This document shows, piece by piece, positions 1-10,113 of a stretch of DNA of 64,000 bases (positions within the stretch are counted from its first letter, which is position 1; each line of letters begins with the position of its first letter). Source of the stretch: Isoperla grammatica (lineage: Eukaryota > Arthropoda > Insecta > Plecoptera > Perlodidae); the NCBI GenBank assembly GCA_945910005.1, contig OX246747.1, positions 12,429,035-12,493,034 on the forward strand, written 5' to 3'. Both the position numbers and the translations under genes were made by a program. The notes under the pieces are model-generated. The model ran no database searches and had not been told where the DNA came from. It saw only the letters and a list, made by a program, of their open reading frames with translations.

Positions 1-810
1 TGTTCTCAAGGCGAGATGGGGAGTTTCTAGGTTTGAAGTTGTACCGTTAGTGGTAGGAGCTCGTGGGTGTCTTCCCCAGGCCACTATTGATAAATTAAAG
101 GGTCTCGGGATTTATTCGAATTACATTGGTACGACCCTTTCTTTGGTGGCTTTACGGGCGACCGTCATTTACGGAACGCTATTTTAAGATAATGGTTAGG
201 TTTGTTTTATAGAAGATGGGGGGGGGGGGGGGGTTCGTTGGGGAGAGTGAGTGGCCAGCCTAGGAGTCTAGTCGGGGTTTTCCCCATCAAATTTATCCCA
301 GTTTATATACTGCCTTTACTCGTGCTGCGCCATGTTGTGGGGGTTGGTCGCTCCTCTGGGTACAGGTACACGCTGTTGAGGTGTACCTGGAAGTTCTTCT
401 TTTCATAGGCGCCTGCGTGCGGTTGGTTGTGTCTTTGCTTATTGTGTTGTCTCTTGCCACGGCCTAATGCCGGAATTGCTATTCATTTTGCTAAATTGCT
501 CATCGTTTTGTTTGCTCTAGGGGAGCCTAAACCCGAAGAGGCGGCTCCTTTCTTCTGAAGTGCGTCCGTCAATAACTCTCTTAATTCCTTCAAGGTGACT
601 CAGCTAGTGGGGTGCGGCTGCCGAGTCAGTACGGCTACCAGGTTGGGTAATTCTGGCTTCCTGTGCTGGACTGGTAAATGTCCCTTAGGACCAAGTCGTC
701 CTTTCGTAGTTGTGATGAGCTACTGTCGGTTAATACCCAGCGACTGGGGAGTGGCTGGCTGGGTTGCTAAGCGGCCTGATTGCATACGTACTCGTCTCGA
801 TGATGATGAT
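1..810 (+). mobile_element. 3' end of an R2/NeSL-type non-LTR retrotransposon
   Basis: The C-terminal end of a LINE ORF (stop at 185-187) is followed by about 620 nt of non-coding sequence that finishes in a short GATGATGATGATT run at 798-810. That layout fits a LINE 3' UTR with a microsatellite-like tail. The 5' part lies outside the window. The tail abuts the reversed tail of a SINE (TTAATGGGGCTTAACG), which was later split by the hAT at 818-4815. A rearranged copy of the same kind of LINE on the same strand starts near 5108. The extent of the 3' UTR is inferred from where the sequence changes character. Confidence 0.6.
2..187 (+). CDS. R2/NeSL-type LINE polyprotein, C-terminal end (partial)
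   Basis: The frame is open from the window edge for 61 codons and ends in TAA. It contains FEVVPLVVGARGCLP, then a leucine-rich end (DKLKGLGIYSNYIGTTLSL). A PLVVGARG-x-x-P block shortly before the stop is typical of the extreme C-terminus of LINEs that encode a single ORF with a reverse transcriptase and a restriction-like endonuclease (R2, NeSL and relatives). The RT and endonuclease cores are upstream of the window. No break is visible in this piece, so the parent copy may be recent. Clade assignment within the R2/NeSL group is not possible from 61 residues. Confidence 0.6.
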   Translation, partial: VLKARWGVSRFEVVPLVVGARGCLPQATIDKLKGLGIYSNYIGTTLSLVALRATVIYGTLF

Positions 811-1007
811 TAATGGGTAGAGCCCTACAGAAATGGTTTTATTTTTTCACAAATTTTCTTCTTTCAAATTTTCTTCAAAAATAAGTTTCACAAAATAAGT
901 TTTTATCTTTTTATTTCACTGCAAAGCACGATACAAAAACAAACACAATGGATGTCGTAAAAATAATAAAAGAGTTTATTATGTTATTTATGTAAGATGG
1001 AAAGAGT

Positions 1008-2025
1008 CTACTTGAAGGCCACCATTGTGCAGATTTCAGCATTTTCGGGCTTGAGGCTTCTGCGTCGTTCCGAAACAACCAGGGAATATCGCGAAAACGA
1101 GCGTTCGGCGTCAACACTTGATGTTGGCAACCATATTGCCTTCAACGCTCTGGTGGTAAACATAGGATACTCTGCCTTGATGGAACAAAGCAGCTTGCAT
1201 ACATCAATGTGGTGTGTGTCTGGCTTACTCTGTTCCTCCAAGACGAGCTCTTTCAATTTCAAATACCCTGCAAGAAAATCTGGAAAGGTGTTCTGGCTGG
1301 TTGCAGTGCCAGGCAGATTCTTGAGCAGGCCTCGAATTTCAGCTTGCTGTGTGGTTACCGCCATTCTGCTGATGTTGCCGGGATTAAATAATTTACCAAT
1401 GGATTTGTAGGCAGCGCGTGCAGGGTCGTTGGCCCTCAGGTTTTTTAACTTGGTAAGGCTTGTTTGAGCCACAAGCTTACACTGAGATTTTAGCTCAGCT
1501 TTTTTCAATGGCAACATTCTACTAAGCTTTTGGTTGAATTCTTCATTGAAGACTCCTTCAGCCAGTAAACCTAACTTGTGTTCAAGTGTATTTCTAGTCT
1601 AGTGTCTAGTATGTGAGCTGTTGGGTAAGAGTTACCCTCCAGTACTTCTATCAGCTCCACCATTGTAGCACAGTTGTCTGCAACAAATGTTGCTTGCATC
1701 TGTGTTGTTGCAGTAAGGTCCGCTGAGATGGTTTTCAGGTAGGTTACACCTGCATTCTCGGCTGACATCTGGTTCATAAATTCTATTATGTCAGCCAGGT
1801 GTGTTGACAGGTATATCACCGAGTGGAACCAGCTATTCCGCCTGGTCAGCACGGGCATGGGGAACAATTTTATTTTGTTCGTATCTGCTTCATACTTGTT
1901 CCGCAAAAATTCCAGATATTTGTGTTTACGCTTTCGCGTGTTGAGAAAGGCGCTTTTCACTTTTGCCACGGCAGCATTTCATTCCTCGAGGTGGTTCTGC
2001 CACAGCTGACCAACCAAGTTTATGT
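1008..2025 (-). pseudogene. hAT transposase exon 2, frameshifted, with dimerisation domain
   Basis: Reading leftward, similarity begins near LVGQLWQNHLEE (about 2022) and runs through KVKSAFLNTRKRKHKYLEFL and PVLTRRNSWFHSV to YPTAHILDTRLEIHL. It then shifts frame near 1555 and continues to the C-terminal hAT dimerisation block IWLPTSSVDAERSFSRYSLV, ending at 1008. Defects seen are an in-frame TGA close to 1985 and the frameshift near 1555. The exon start could not be pinned to a good acceptor, and the upstream region changes frame as well. With exon 1 it forms one transposase gene of roughly 600 codons, no longer functional as it stands. Confidence 0.75.
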
Positions 2026-2174
2026 ATGAAAGAAAAATACGTTGTAAAAAAGGAGCAAAAGAACTGGCTGCGACCATTTACTTGTGGCAAAATGTTAATA
2101 ATATGGTTAATGAATGGCACAATTAATTGTAACATGGATATTGTTTTGTTGCAAATAAATCTGTTAGTAAATAC

Positions 2175-2967
2175 TAAGGCTGCCGTTCGACTTAATATTT
2201 GTAAATCGATGTCGGATTGAAAATTTAGACATCACGTTGCGATCGAATCGAAAAAAGTCCAAATAATACGTCGCCTGGCCGTGCGCAGCGCTAAAACATG
2301 TCTTTACTCGCGTGCGTGCGACGCGATACTGGCTATTTAGAAAGCTCGCTGGCCACCGCTCCCGTCAACCTAACCCCCCCCCCCCCCCCAAACAACTATC
2401 GCTAACTCGTCAGACAACTCAACAATCTTGGTCACGACTTCGTCAAAGCCCGAGGCCCAGCGGTCCAGCATCCCTTTCAGTTGCACTCTACGTGTGCACG
2501 GCTGCGTTCACCGGACTAGGCAAATGTCAGTTTTCGCTTCGGTCTCGTGTTATGTCGAGGCGAAAGAATAGGCGTAACGAAAGTAGTGGTTAGGAACAGC
2601 AGCAGCAAATACACGGGGCTTATTAACCACATCAAGTTGAATAGACCAATGCAATATAGAACATTTCCCGAAAAATGTAATATGAAAATATACACGCGTT
2701 AGTCTTGTTGGGGGAGAGGGGGGGGGGGGCCATTAGCGTGACAGGTTGCAAGTTGTCTAGTATTTCCAATTATTTCACAGTGGAAGGTAATGCAGTCGGC
2801 GAACGCATCAAAGGCGTTCGTAGTGCCAATCTAAAACGCCGCCAGGGAGAAACGTGTTTCAAACTCGATTTTTTTTTGGTTCGATGTCAACGTATCACAC
2901 CGATGTCTAAAAATTTGTCCGCGACATCAACATCGAATCGAAACATCGATGTCAAAGGGCAGCCCTA
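2175..2967. mobile_element. Non-autonomous hAT element nested in the hAT intron
   Basis: The ends are TAAGGCTGCCGTTCGAC (2175) and, on the other strand, TAGGGCTGCCCTTTGAC (2967). They are flanked by the identical 8-bp duplication GTAAATAC at 2167-2174 and 2968-2975. Both subterminal regions share CATCGATGT and ATCGAATCG motifs. No transposase frame is inside, so mobility would depend on an enzyme supplied elsewhere. It sits between the two exons of the larger hAT and so inserted after that element arrived. Confidence 0.88.
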
Positions 2968-3442
2968 GTAAATACTGTAAATTAATAGGAGCCCTCCTTG
3001 TTTTGTGTTTGTTTATGATACTGTCAATTAACTTGAGTTAGTATAGGCCTAACCTACTTAATTAAAAACGGGTTCATTATATTAAATAAAGTTACTGGAA
3101 TGTATTCCTATGTTATTGTGAAATATATGAATACCCTCATTTATATTTATTTCGTGATGTAGGCCCCTACCATTGACGGCGAAAATCGGCTGACGTGCTC
3201 CCTTGCTAAACTCAGGCTATGTCTGGGTGTATATTCCCCCCCCCAAACAACCCTGTTGTAGACGATATTTTAGGGGTTCGCACTTTTTTTAGGCGCTGTA
3301 CCTTAAGGCTGTACATTTGTTTGTGTGTAGAATTAAGTCTAGGCCTAGTAGATGTTCAATTCTGAGGCATAATAAAACTAGCATAACTAAGTAAAATAAC
3401 ACAAAAGTAAATAATATTAAAATAGGCCTTGCCCAGCCTACC

Positions 3443-4206
3443 TTATGCGCCCAGCACTGCACGTGTATAAAGTTGTCTTCCCCAACAAGCGCACTAAGTG
3501 TGTTGTAGCAAGTGGTCATATAGCGAGCAGAATCTGTTGAAAACGCCACACAACTCTCGTAGGCAACATCGTACTTCGTGAGGGTGTTGATTACAGCTTG
3601 TGCGCAACTTTTTCCGTTGGCAGTGTCCAACACAACAGATGCAGCAAGGAACACGTCTTGTCTGTCAGTGGGCTCAAGTAAGCAAAACAGAATTTTGAAC
3701 ACGCAATTACCGGCTTTATCTGTAGTTTCATCACAAATTATGACGACATCTTTACCTGCAACCGCACTTTTTATTTCCTCAACTTTATTTGCTCCGATCA
3801 AAGGGACGTATTTGCGCCTGATGGTATTGGCACATGGCAGATCACCACTTCCGGCCACATACATACTCATCCACGACCGTAAACTGGGGTGATCTAGCTT
3901 TTCAGGTGCAATGCCCGCTTCTAAAAATGCCCCAACTGTGTCCGTAATAAACTCTTCTTTGTCATCCTTGGCTTTCTTCGCGGCTACAAAGCTTTCTTGC
4001 AGAGAAGCCTGCCTCTTCTGCCCTCCTCTAGCCTTTGCCTTTTTGTGACCATCACTCACCACATGTTTTAACAGGGTGTCTTTGCGTTCATATTCAAGAC
4101 GGCAATCGCAATGTTTGCACATAAGAACAGTACCATTTCTCACGTAAAAACTCTCTTTCTCAAATTCTTCTGCGCGCTTTTTTACACTAACTTTTATTTT
4201 TGGCAT
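3443..4206 (-). CDS. hAT transposase exon 1 (BED finger and start of the RNase H-like domain)
   Basis: ATG at 4206 opens a frame that starts MPKIKVSVKKRAEEFEKESF. A BED-type zinc finger follows (C-x2-C in MCKHCDCRLEY, then HVVSDGHKKAK giving the histidines). Next comes a basic linker and a DDE/RNase H-like start with VVIICDETTDKAGN, the block holding the first catalytic aspartate of hAT transposases, and then AFSTDSARYMT and HVQCWAHK. The exon most likely ends after HVQCWAHK (codon AAG at 3445-3443), because GTAGGC follows directly and the frame then becomes hydrophobic junk up to 3289. The protein would bind the element ends and cut DNA. This exon is uninterrupted, while the second exon is broken. 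Confidence 0.8.
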
Positions 4207-4815
4207 TTTCCCCGAAAACAGATTAAAATAAGACTGGTCACAAAAGAGTTGCCGGCCGATAGACAGGGTTGTTAGCCTTGCGAACTAACGAAACGAACTG
4301 CAAGTGCCAAGGTCATGTACTCATGCAGAAGTCACGTCCGGAGCAGATCGGGTGTCCTCGTATTGCGTTCGTGGAAGAACAAACGAAACCGAAGGAGTGT
4401 TGATTAGCTTGACGGGCAGGCAGTCGGCGGTCGCCTTGGTCTAGGAAACTTGTCGGGGTGTGGAAGGTTTGCGAGGGGGGGAGGGGTATGCTGCCTCGCT
4501 CGCTGATGTGATGTGTCACTCGAGCCACTTGCAGTGGACTTTTCACGGCACACAAATTCACAACTGGAAATCAACCCAGCCAGACACGGACGCGGATTTT
4601 TTGCCAATATTTAACACTTTTCGTAATTTCGGTTTTATTTCGCGAATGCACAGATATTTTGTGGATTTCGTGGTTAAAGCTCCAAATCGCGTTATTTCGT
4701 GATTCAAAATTTACATAATTAGCATACTGACATGACGTCTCGTCCACAAATATCATTTTGAGGGATATAACAACAGTTTCGTTTTATTTCGTATCGCGAA
4801 TTTTACTTGGCTCTG

Positions 4816-5095
4816 TATGGGGCTTAACGTCTCATATTTATGCAACGATGGCTAATCGAGACGATGAGCGGGTGATAATGAAGATGAGAAAGATGATAAT
4901 GAAGAATGAAGCCACATCCGAATCAAATCCATTGTACGTCGCGTGGGTCGTCATACGGGAGTCCAGCAAGGGAGGGCAGGGCCAAGTGGGAGGAGAAATA
5001 TTCAGTGAGACAGTGGGGGGGAGGGGCAGAGTCTTCTTTTGTCGCCTCTTACGACTAGCAGAGTCACTCTAGGCCTATTCTAGAGTCGTTCAGTG
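4816..5095 (-). mobile_element. SINE, V-SINE-headed form (type iii)
   Basis: Plus-strand text runs GGGGCTTAACGTCTCATATT ... ATCCGAATCAAATCCATTGT ... GTCGCCTCTTACGACTAGCA and ends GGCCTATTCTA. The element is therefore transcribed from right to left, with TCGTAAGAGGCGAC near its 5' end and an AATC/TTAA tail at its 3' end. The core and tail resemble molluscan V-SINEs (RUDI type) as I remember them. Its tail end was the target of the hAT at 818-4815. Confidence 0.75.
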
Positions 5096-5107
5096 GGGAT
5101 CTCTGGT

Positions 5108-6470
5108 AGTGGGACCTGCGAGCTAAATGCACAGGTACAGGGACGCTGTGGGTTACCATCCCCCTCGTCCCTCAATCTCTTGGTACTGATCCTAAACCAA
5201 TTAACGGCACTGCCCGTGGTCCACTGACCCGAGCTGCTGAGAGATTGAACCGGTTGCGTAATGTTGCTTCCAGTTCGAGCGGGTCAGGGGATCCTGACGG
5301 GGGGTGGGGGGGGTTCGCTCGCACCCACCCCTGGGAGCTGCGTCGGTCTCGGGATTGGCCACTTTGCGGGCTGTGTCGGTCGCAAGACTGGCCGCTCTCG
5401 GAGCTGCGTTGGTTTTGGGGCTGGCCGCCCCGAGAGGGGGGTTGGTTGCTGGGCCACCCACTCCTGAGGAGGGGGCTGTGTCGGCAGAAATGCTGGCCGC
5501 CCCGGTCATATGTGGGGTCTTCCATCGAGCTTTTGGCTCTAGGCGAGGGTTAGGGCAACACATGAAAAAAGCACACCCTGTTGAGTATAACGACGCGATC
5601 GACGTGGAAAGGAAGAGACCACGCTGGGAAGGGGGGGAGGTCAGACTTCTGGCTCGTACCGAAGCTGACGCTCCCGATTTGATTATTTGGGCTTAACGTC
5701 TCATATTTTTGCAACGAGGCTAATCGAGACAATGAGTGGGTGATATATGAAGCCCGAAGCTACTAGGTTTCTGAACCAGTATCTTGTTGAGAGGTTCCCG
5801 AACCGGATGCTCCAGGCCATCAAAAGGGTTCGTCGCAGGGCGGACTACCGGGATATGGTGGTTGGCATAAGAGTGGCACAGCAGCCAGCTGTGTTGCCCC
5901 CCAGCCTGAAGAGTTGCAGCCGTGTTGACGGGACCGATGACCAACAGGCAGATGCTGTGCCTGAAGTGGTCATGCCAATCCCACCAGTAATAGTGGAGCC
6001 GCATCCACCTGACGCGGTGGACAATGTCAGGGTAGTTGCAGGAGCTGGTAGAGGCACTGACACTGTCTCAAAGGCTTTGGTCGACAAGGTCAGATCCGTT
6101 GGCTTCCCACAACCTTTTGTGGATTATGTGGCCCGGATTTATGACAACGCTGCTACGAACTTTGGTTCTGACCATGACGACGATGGATGGCACTCGGAGA
6201 GATAGCGGGGGTCTGCTTCGTTGGCTTGAGTGCGTGGCCGGGGTTCCGGTGCGGGTTGGTCACGGGGTTCGTCTGGGCGATCCACTATCACCCCTTCTGT
6301 TTAACCTTGTTGACAGAGCTTTGGGGTGCCTCAGTCCTCAGGTTAGCATTTATCTGAATGGGGTGCTTGTGAATGCTCTTGCCTTTGCCGATTATGTGAT
6401 TCTTGTGGTGTTTACTTGAGGTGGGTTGCAACTGCTTCTCACTCAAGTTGAAGATTTGAAATCACAACAA
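5108..6470 (+). pseudogene. R2/NeSL-type LINE ORF, internally deleted and frameshifted
   Basis: The N-terminal part reads LWVTIPLVPQSLGTDPKP and TARGPLTRAAERLNRL, then shifts frame in the G-run near 5300-5312. A C2H2-like finger follows: CGVFHRAFGSRRGLGQHMKKAH (about 5509-5575), in which the expected second cysteine is phenylalanine. After a 75-nt SINE-tail insertion (5678-5752) comes EATRFLNQYLVERFPNRML. A large deletion then joins it to reverse transcriptase blocks: DTVSKALVDKVRSVGFPQPF, GVRLGDPLSPLLFNLV and NALAFADYVILV. The catalytic FADD box is FADY, so this RT is dead. The end at about 6470 is approximate. RT fingers, thumb and endonuclease are missing. It is plausibly the same family as the C-terminus at 2-187. 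Confidence 0.75.
5678..5752 (-). mobile_element. SINE tail-only copy, with 5-bp target duplication
   Basis: This is 75 nt holding only the SINE 3' end (plus-strand TTATTTGGGCTTAACGTCTC onward). CCCGA flanks it at 5673-5677 and 5753-5757. Removing the insert and one CCCGA joins the LINE frame as ADAPEATRF, so the empty site is readable. The pattern is that of LINE-mediated insertion with strong 5' truncation. Confidence 0.8.
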
Positions 6471-6836
6471 TGGATTCTGAAGATCTTGTGACAAATAATC
6501 AAGATAAAACAGTAAAATGTCTAGCAGGAAAAAAATGGAAGAGGTGAATCAGACAGTGAAGGCTAATTAGGAAAACAAATTCCAGGCAGAAAACACAACA
6601 GATAAGGGTAAACTCATAGAAACAATACAAGATGCATATGCTATGTACAGCACACTAGCCGGAAAAGGTTTCTCGATATTGTCGAATACTCATACGTATT
6701 TGGAAACAAATATTAAGGCAATAAATGTGATATCTGTAATAGTCGGTACAGTACTTGACGGTTCGCTTTTACGTGTTGTGTCGTACTTGAGAAAAACTTA
6801 GTTAAGTACGGCGCGGTAGATGACTACTTTCTAAAA
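6471..6836. other. No recognised feature
   Basis: A-rich sequence without a convincing reading frame. It follows the end of the LINE RT remnant and precedes the Myb/SANT-like exon. I see no inverted repeats or duplications here. Confidence 0.4.
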
Positions 6837-7073
6837 GTGTCGCGGAGGTCATTTCGCGAGAAGAAGGCCGGATTATTTGAAAAAAGTTGTTCGAACATCG
6901 CGTCCCATGTTCGAGGAACAGTGAGGAACACAGGAGGGAAGAAATGTTTTAAAGTAGGCCGATATTTCAAAATTATAGGAAACAAGAAAACTGATGGTTC
7001 CACGAAGAAGGACAAAAGAGAAGCGTGGGAGAGCATGGCTGGAATATTCAAGTCCTACTCATTTGTTACACGG
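6837..7073 (+). CDS. Myb/SANT-like DNA-binding exon (Harbinger partner-type), partial
   Basis: The open frame ends GNKKTDGSTKKDKREAWESM, then AGIFKSYSFVTR, directly followed by the good donor GTAAGT at 7074. A lysine-rich stretch leading to AW-x-x-[IM]-A-x-x-F is the second half of Myb/SANT-like domains in the accessory DNA-binding proteins of PIF/Harbinger transposons and their domesticated relatives. The usual N-terminal half (F-x-x-x-E-K-x-x-L-L) is not clear in this frame, and upstream residues are basic and unlike the family. A related piece lies at 7783-8010, and a C-terminal piece of such a protein at 31741-32780. Probably a transposon-derived remnant. Confidence 0.45.
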
Positions 7074-7511
7074 GTAAGTAATCCTTGACGTAACCTTGGC
7101 TTGGTTTCGCCTTCTATCTAGTCTACCTAGGCATAGGGGCCTAACCACTCTAATGATGTCAGTATTTAGTAGTAGGTAAAATACGTACTCCAAATGGTTT
7201 GAACCCTAGTACACGTACAGTAATTGCTAGCCCCGGGGTACCAGGCTAGCTTTAGGCCTATAGGGGGCGTAGGCCTACATTACACGCCCCCTGATGTTCT
7301 CTAAGCAGGCGATTCACCCTGGGGTCCATAGCCCTACTGTTTTTGGCCTACCAATTAATTAAATTGCTTAGGGCCGGTTTCACCAACAAGCGCTGAACGG
7401 CGGTAGAGTTGAACTGAAGGTTCAACTGAACTAGAGTTCACGACGCTGGTTCAGCTCGTATCATTCCACCACCGCTAGATCAGTTGAACGAGGTTCAAGC
7501 GATAATGTTCG
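7074..7511. other. Intergenic; possible MITE end
   Basis: Intron-like sequence downstream of the donor at 7074. GGGCCGGTTTCACCAA at about 7373 is the kind of end seen on many invertebrate MITEs. Short inverted words (GGTTCAACTGAAC, GTTGAACGAGGTTCA) follow, but no matching second end was found, so no element is called. Confidence 0.35.
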
Positions 7512-7776
7512 TGATGATTGATATTTGGGCTTAACGTCTCATTTTTTGCAACTTGGCTAATCGAGACAATGAGTGGGTGAAATATGAAGATGAAATAGGA
7601 GGATGTTTGGAGGAAAGGGGCCAATAGGAGGGTGGAGAGGATAGGGGAAGGGGGAGGACGTGGACTGCCTTTCGCCTGTCTTCTCCACCTCGACCTGTCC
7701 GGCTAGGGTGGCCCTACCAGAAGCATACGCTTCCGCCGGCATAGTTCGAGGAATCATCAAAGCACGCAAACCTGCC
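7512..7776 (-). mobile_element. SINE, A-head short form (type i), 5'-truncated
   Basis: The tail GATTGATATTTGGGCTTAACG leads into the short body, the G-rich hinge and most of the A head. It stops at CGCAAACCTGCC, so about 40 nt of the 5' end, including one side of the terminal hairpin, are missing. Same orientation as all other copies. Confidence 0.8.
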
Positions 7777-7782
7777 TGATTT

Positions 7783-8010
7783 GTGCGCGAATATGTGTGC
7801 GCATACGTTTTTGTTCGAAATTCAAGAGAGTCGATATCGAAAATATCTTCAGGTAAGAAGTTTATTCGCTCTGCAAATTTTAGTAACGCAGACAAGGCAC
7901 TTTTGATAAGCATACTATCACGCTACACTAAAATTGTCGAATGCAAGCAGACTAATGGAACCACAAAAGGGGAAAAAATGTCCGCCTGGGAGGCTATCGC
8001 AAGATTGATT
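7783..8010 (+). pseudogene. Myb/SANT-like domain fragment cut off by a SINE
   Basis: The frame contains NFSNADKALLISILSRYTKI, then VECKQTNGTTKGEKMSAWEA followed by IARL. This matches a Myb/SANT-like domain: N-F-[ST]-x-x-[DE]-K first helix, long second helix, K-x-x-A-W final helix. Such domains bind DNA and are common in the second protein of PIF/Harbinger transposons. The frame runs straight into the (GATT)n tail of the next SINE at 8003 and stops there, so the C-terminus is lost. The N-terminal boundary is the truncated SINE on the left. It resembles the exon at 6837-7073 (TDGSTKKDKREAWESMAGIF against TNGTTKGEKMSAWEAIARL), so both may derive from one family. Confidence 0.6.
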
Positions 8011-8282
8011 GATTAATGGGGCTTAACGTCTCATATTTTCGCATATGTGGGCAATCGAGACGATGAGCGGGTGATAATGAAGATGAGAAAGATGATGATG
8101 AAGAATAAAGCCAGATCCGAATCAGATCCATTGTGCGTCGCGTGGGTCGTCATACGGTAGTCCAGCAAGGGAGGGCAGGGCCAAGTGGGAGGAGAAATAT
8201 TTAGTGGGACAGAGGGGGGGAAAGGGACATGGTCTCCTTTTGTCGCCTCTTACGACTAGCAGAGTCACTCTCGGCCTATTCT
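8003..8282 (-). mobile_element. SINE, V-SINE-headed form (type iii)
   Basis: A (GATT)n tail, the long body (CATCCGAATCAGATCC-like block) and the GTCGCCTCTTACGACTAGCA head end at GGCCTATTCTA. The same 5' terminus as the copy at 4816-5095 supports this as the true start of the type iii form. Confidence 0.8.
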
Positions 8283-8387
8283 ACCCCGGGCCGAGACGGG
8301 TGATTTACAAAGGAGGACCTTAAATAAAACTATAAGGATATGCAAACAATTAATAATTATGAAATCATAAATAACAATAACAACACG

Positions 8388-8603
8388 ATTGATTGATTGA
8401 TATTTGGGCTTTACGTCTTATATTTTTGCAACTTGGCTAATCAAGACGATGAGTGGGTGCTAATGAAGATGAAATTGGGGACTCTTTGGAGGAAAGGGGC
8501 AAGTAGGTGGGCGCGTGAGGAAAGGGGAAAGGGGAGGAAAGGGGATTAGGTGTGAACTGCACTTTGTCTGACTTCTCCTCCTTGACCAGTCCGGCTAGGG
8601 TGG
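8388..8603 (-). mobile_element. SINE, A-head short form (type i), 5'-truncated
   Basis: The tail is (GATT)n-GATATTTGGGCTTTACG, with short body and the start of the A head up to CCGGCTAGGGTGG, where homology stops. About 105 nt of the head are missing. Confidence 0.75.
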
Positions 8604-8978
8604 CAATAACAACACAAACAAAACAAACTACTTAACTATATAAAATAAAAATCAAGAACAAGAAAAAATAATAAAACAACAATATATGTTATGTTGTAGT
8701 CCATCCATAATTTAAGAAATACAAGCAACATGTTAAACTATCTCTTGTCGTTTTTAACAAATTAATTTTGATTTTCCATTTTAAAAAAATTGGCCCACAA
8801 AAACTATTTTTGAAAGGATGGCAATACATGCAAAACCATTGTAAGTTTTATTTTCTATTGTTTTAACAAAATAAACTGATCTAACAATTTATTTACTGTT
8901 TCAGGACAAACATTCCATGGCTGCTTACAAAGATGACTCACGGCAACCAATTTTTGGGACTTTACCCTTTAAATGCAA
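8604..8978. other. AT-rich spacer; possible exon start
   Basis: Mostly A-rich. TTTACTGTTTCAG at 8892-8904 is a good 3' splice site followed by a short open frame (DKHSMAAYKDDSRQPIFGTL) that is overtaken by the MITE at 8979. I do not recognise the peptide. Confidence 0.3.
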
Positions 8979-9380
8979 TGGGAGACCGTATGACAGCAGC
9001 GCTGTGAGCGTTCCTGTTCACACAATGTCAGTATGCCCCTCATTTGACGCATGCAATAATGATTTCGTGGAAATACAGATGGCTGTGGGACGGCATAACC
9101 TTACCCGCGCGCGAAGAGTGTGGTTGACTGTGTTATTCCATCAACCATTGTACCAGGTTTCACTTGTTTTTTTGGATCCTTCAGCTGATTGTTATTTTAG
9201 TTACATAAAACGTATTAATAATTAAGTTTTAAGTGCTTAAATATGTCTATAATCAAAATTACTGTAAATAATGTGTTAGAAATGTAACATTTGGAGCACT
9301 TAACTCAAGTTAAGCTAAATACAATAGGCAAACTGAACGTTATCGCTCACAGCGCCCTTTATCTGTCGTACGGTCTCCCA
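8979..9380. mobile_element. MITE with 36-bp-class inverted ends
   Basis: The left end TGGGAGACCGTATGACAGCA and the right end, read on the other strand, TGGGAGACCGTACGACAGAT match. GCGCTGTGAGCG follows on both sides. Total length is about 400 bp, and an open frame running through the left end is incidental. No clear target duplication was found, so the superfamily is not assigned. Confidence 0.65.
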
Positions 9381-10113
9381 CACCACAACTAATTACTGCC
9401 TCAAAAAGACAAAAGTACAAAAAAAAAGTGTACCGAACTTTAGCGTTTCGATTAAAAGCTAAAAAACACCATTTGTTATCCATAACGAAAATTGCTGAGG
9501 ATGGCCTAGAAGGGTATGTTTTCCACCTGCGAATTGGTGTTTATACTACTATTGACTACATGTAGTAGAGTTTGGCATTTTAAAGCTCTTTGCATGTACT
9601 TTTCACCATTCTAGTTGGTGGGAATGCAGATCTACATCTGAAAAAGACTATGTATAAGGATTAAGATATTTGTCAAATAATAAATCACTGTCCCTCACCC
9701 CAGATTTGGTTGAGAACGAGATAACACCCACAGCTGTACAAGCATGAGCATGAGTTTGATTTACTTACTTACATTACTAGATGAAAAAAGTTCAGCATTG
9801 AATTAGATGTACCTTACACGTTGTTTTGAAGCATTCATTTTGAGTAAAAATAACATTATTGATCCGAAAAAAAGTGAGGTTTTGAAGGACTGCAATTCAG
9901 GTCAAACTGGCTTACCAAATGGCCACCATTGTCAAAATGATAATATGCAAGATGCTAAAATGCTTATATCATTATGTCAAATATACTTCTACATTACTTA
10001 TTGCAGTATTTCATCTTTTTATACCTGACATGCAGATGCATTTTAAGGATAATGATGAAAAATAAAAGTAATTTTTGATTTGATATGATTTGTTAATGTT
10101 TCCTTTCAAATAT
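9381..10113. other. No recognised feature
   Basis: AT-rich, without splice-bounded frames or repeats. A 73-codon frame at 9807-10028 has no recognisable motif and is likely chance. Confidence 0.4.

Larger units (their letters stand above)
818..4815 (-). mobile_element. hAT DNA transposon, about 4.0 kb, decayed
   Basis: The unit starts TAGAGCC (818) and ends GGCTCTG (4815), imperfect terminal inverted repeats of the hAT type. It is flanked by TAATGGG (811-817) and TATGGGG (4816-4822). Both look like one-base-deleted forms of TAATGGGG, which occurs intact in the tails of other SINE copies here (for example near 10840), so an 8-bp hAT target duplication inside a SINE tail is the simplest reading. 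It encodes a two-exon transposase on the minus strand, and its intron carries a second, non-autonomous hAT (2175-2967). Beyond the first bases the TIRs match poorly. Confidence 0.6.

Noticed and set aside
595..813. Possible rRNA segment suggested by GTCCGTCAATAACTCTC and similar words
   Set aside because: It does not follow conserved rRNA order, and it sits between a LINE stop codon and the LINE tail, so a 3' UTR explains it.
8917..9225. 102-codon frame starting after a good acceptor
   Set aside because: Two thirds of it runs through a MITE with inverted ends; only the first 25 codons could be exon, and they match nothing I know.
9807..10028. 73-codon frame
   Set aside because: No motif, AT-rich context, no splice signals; chance frame.
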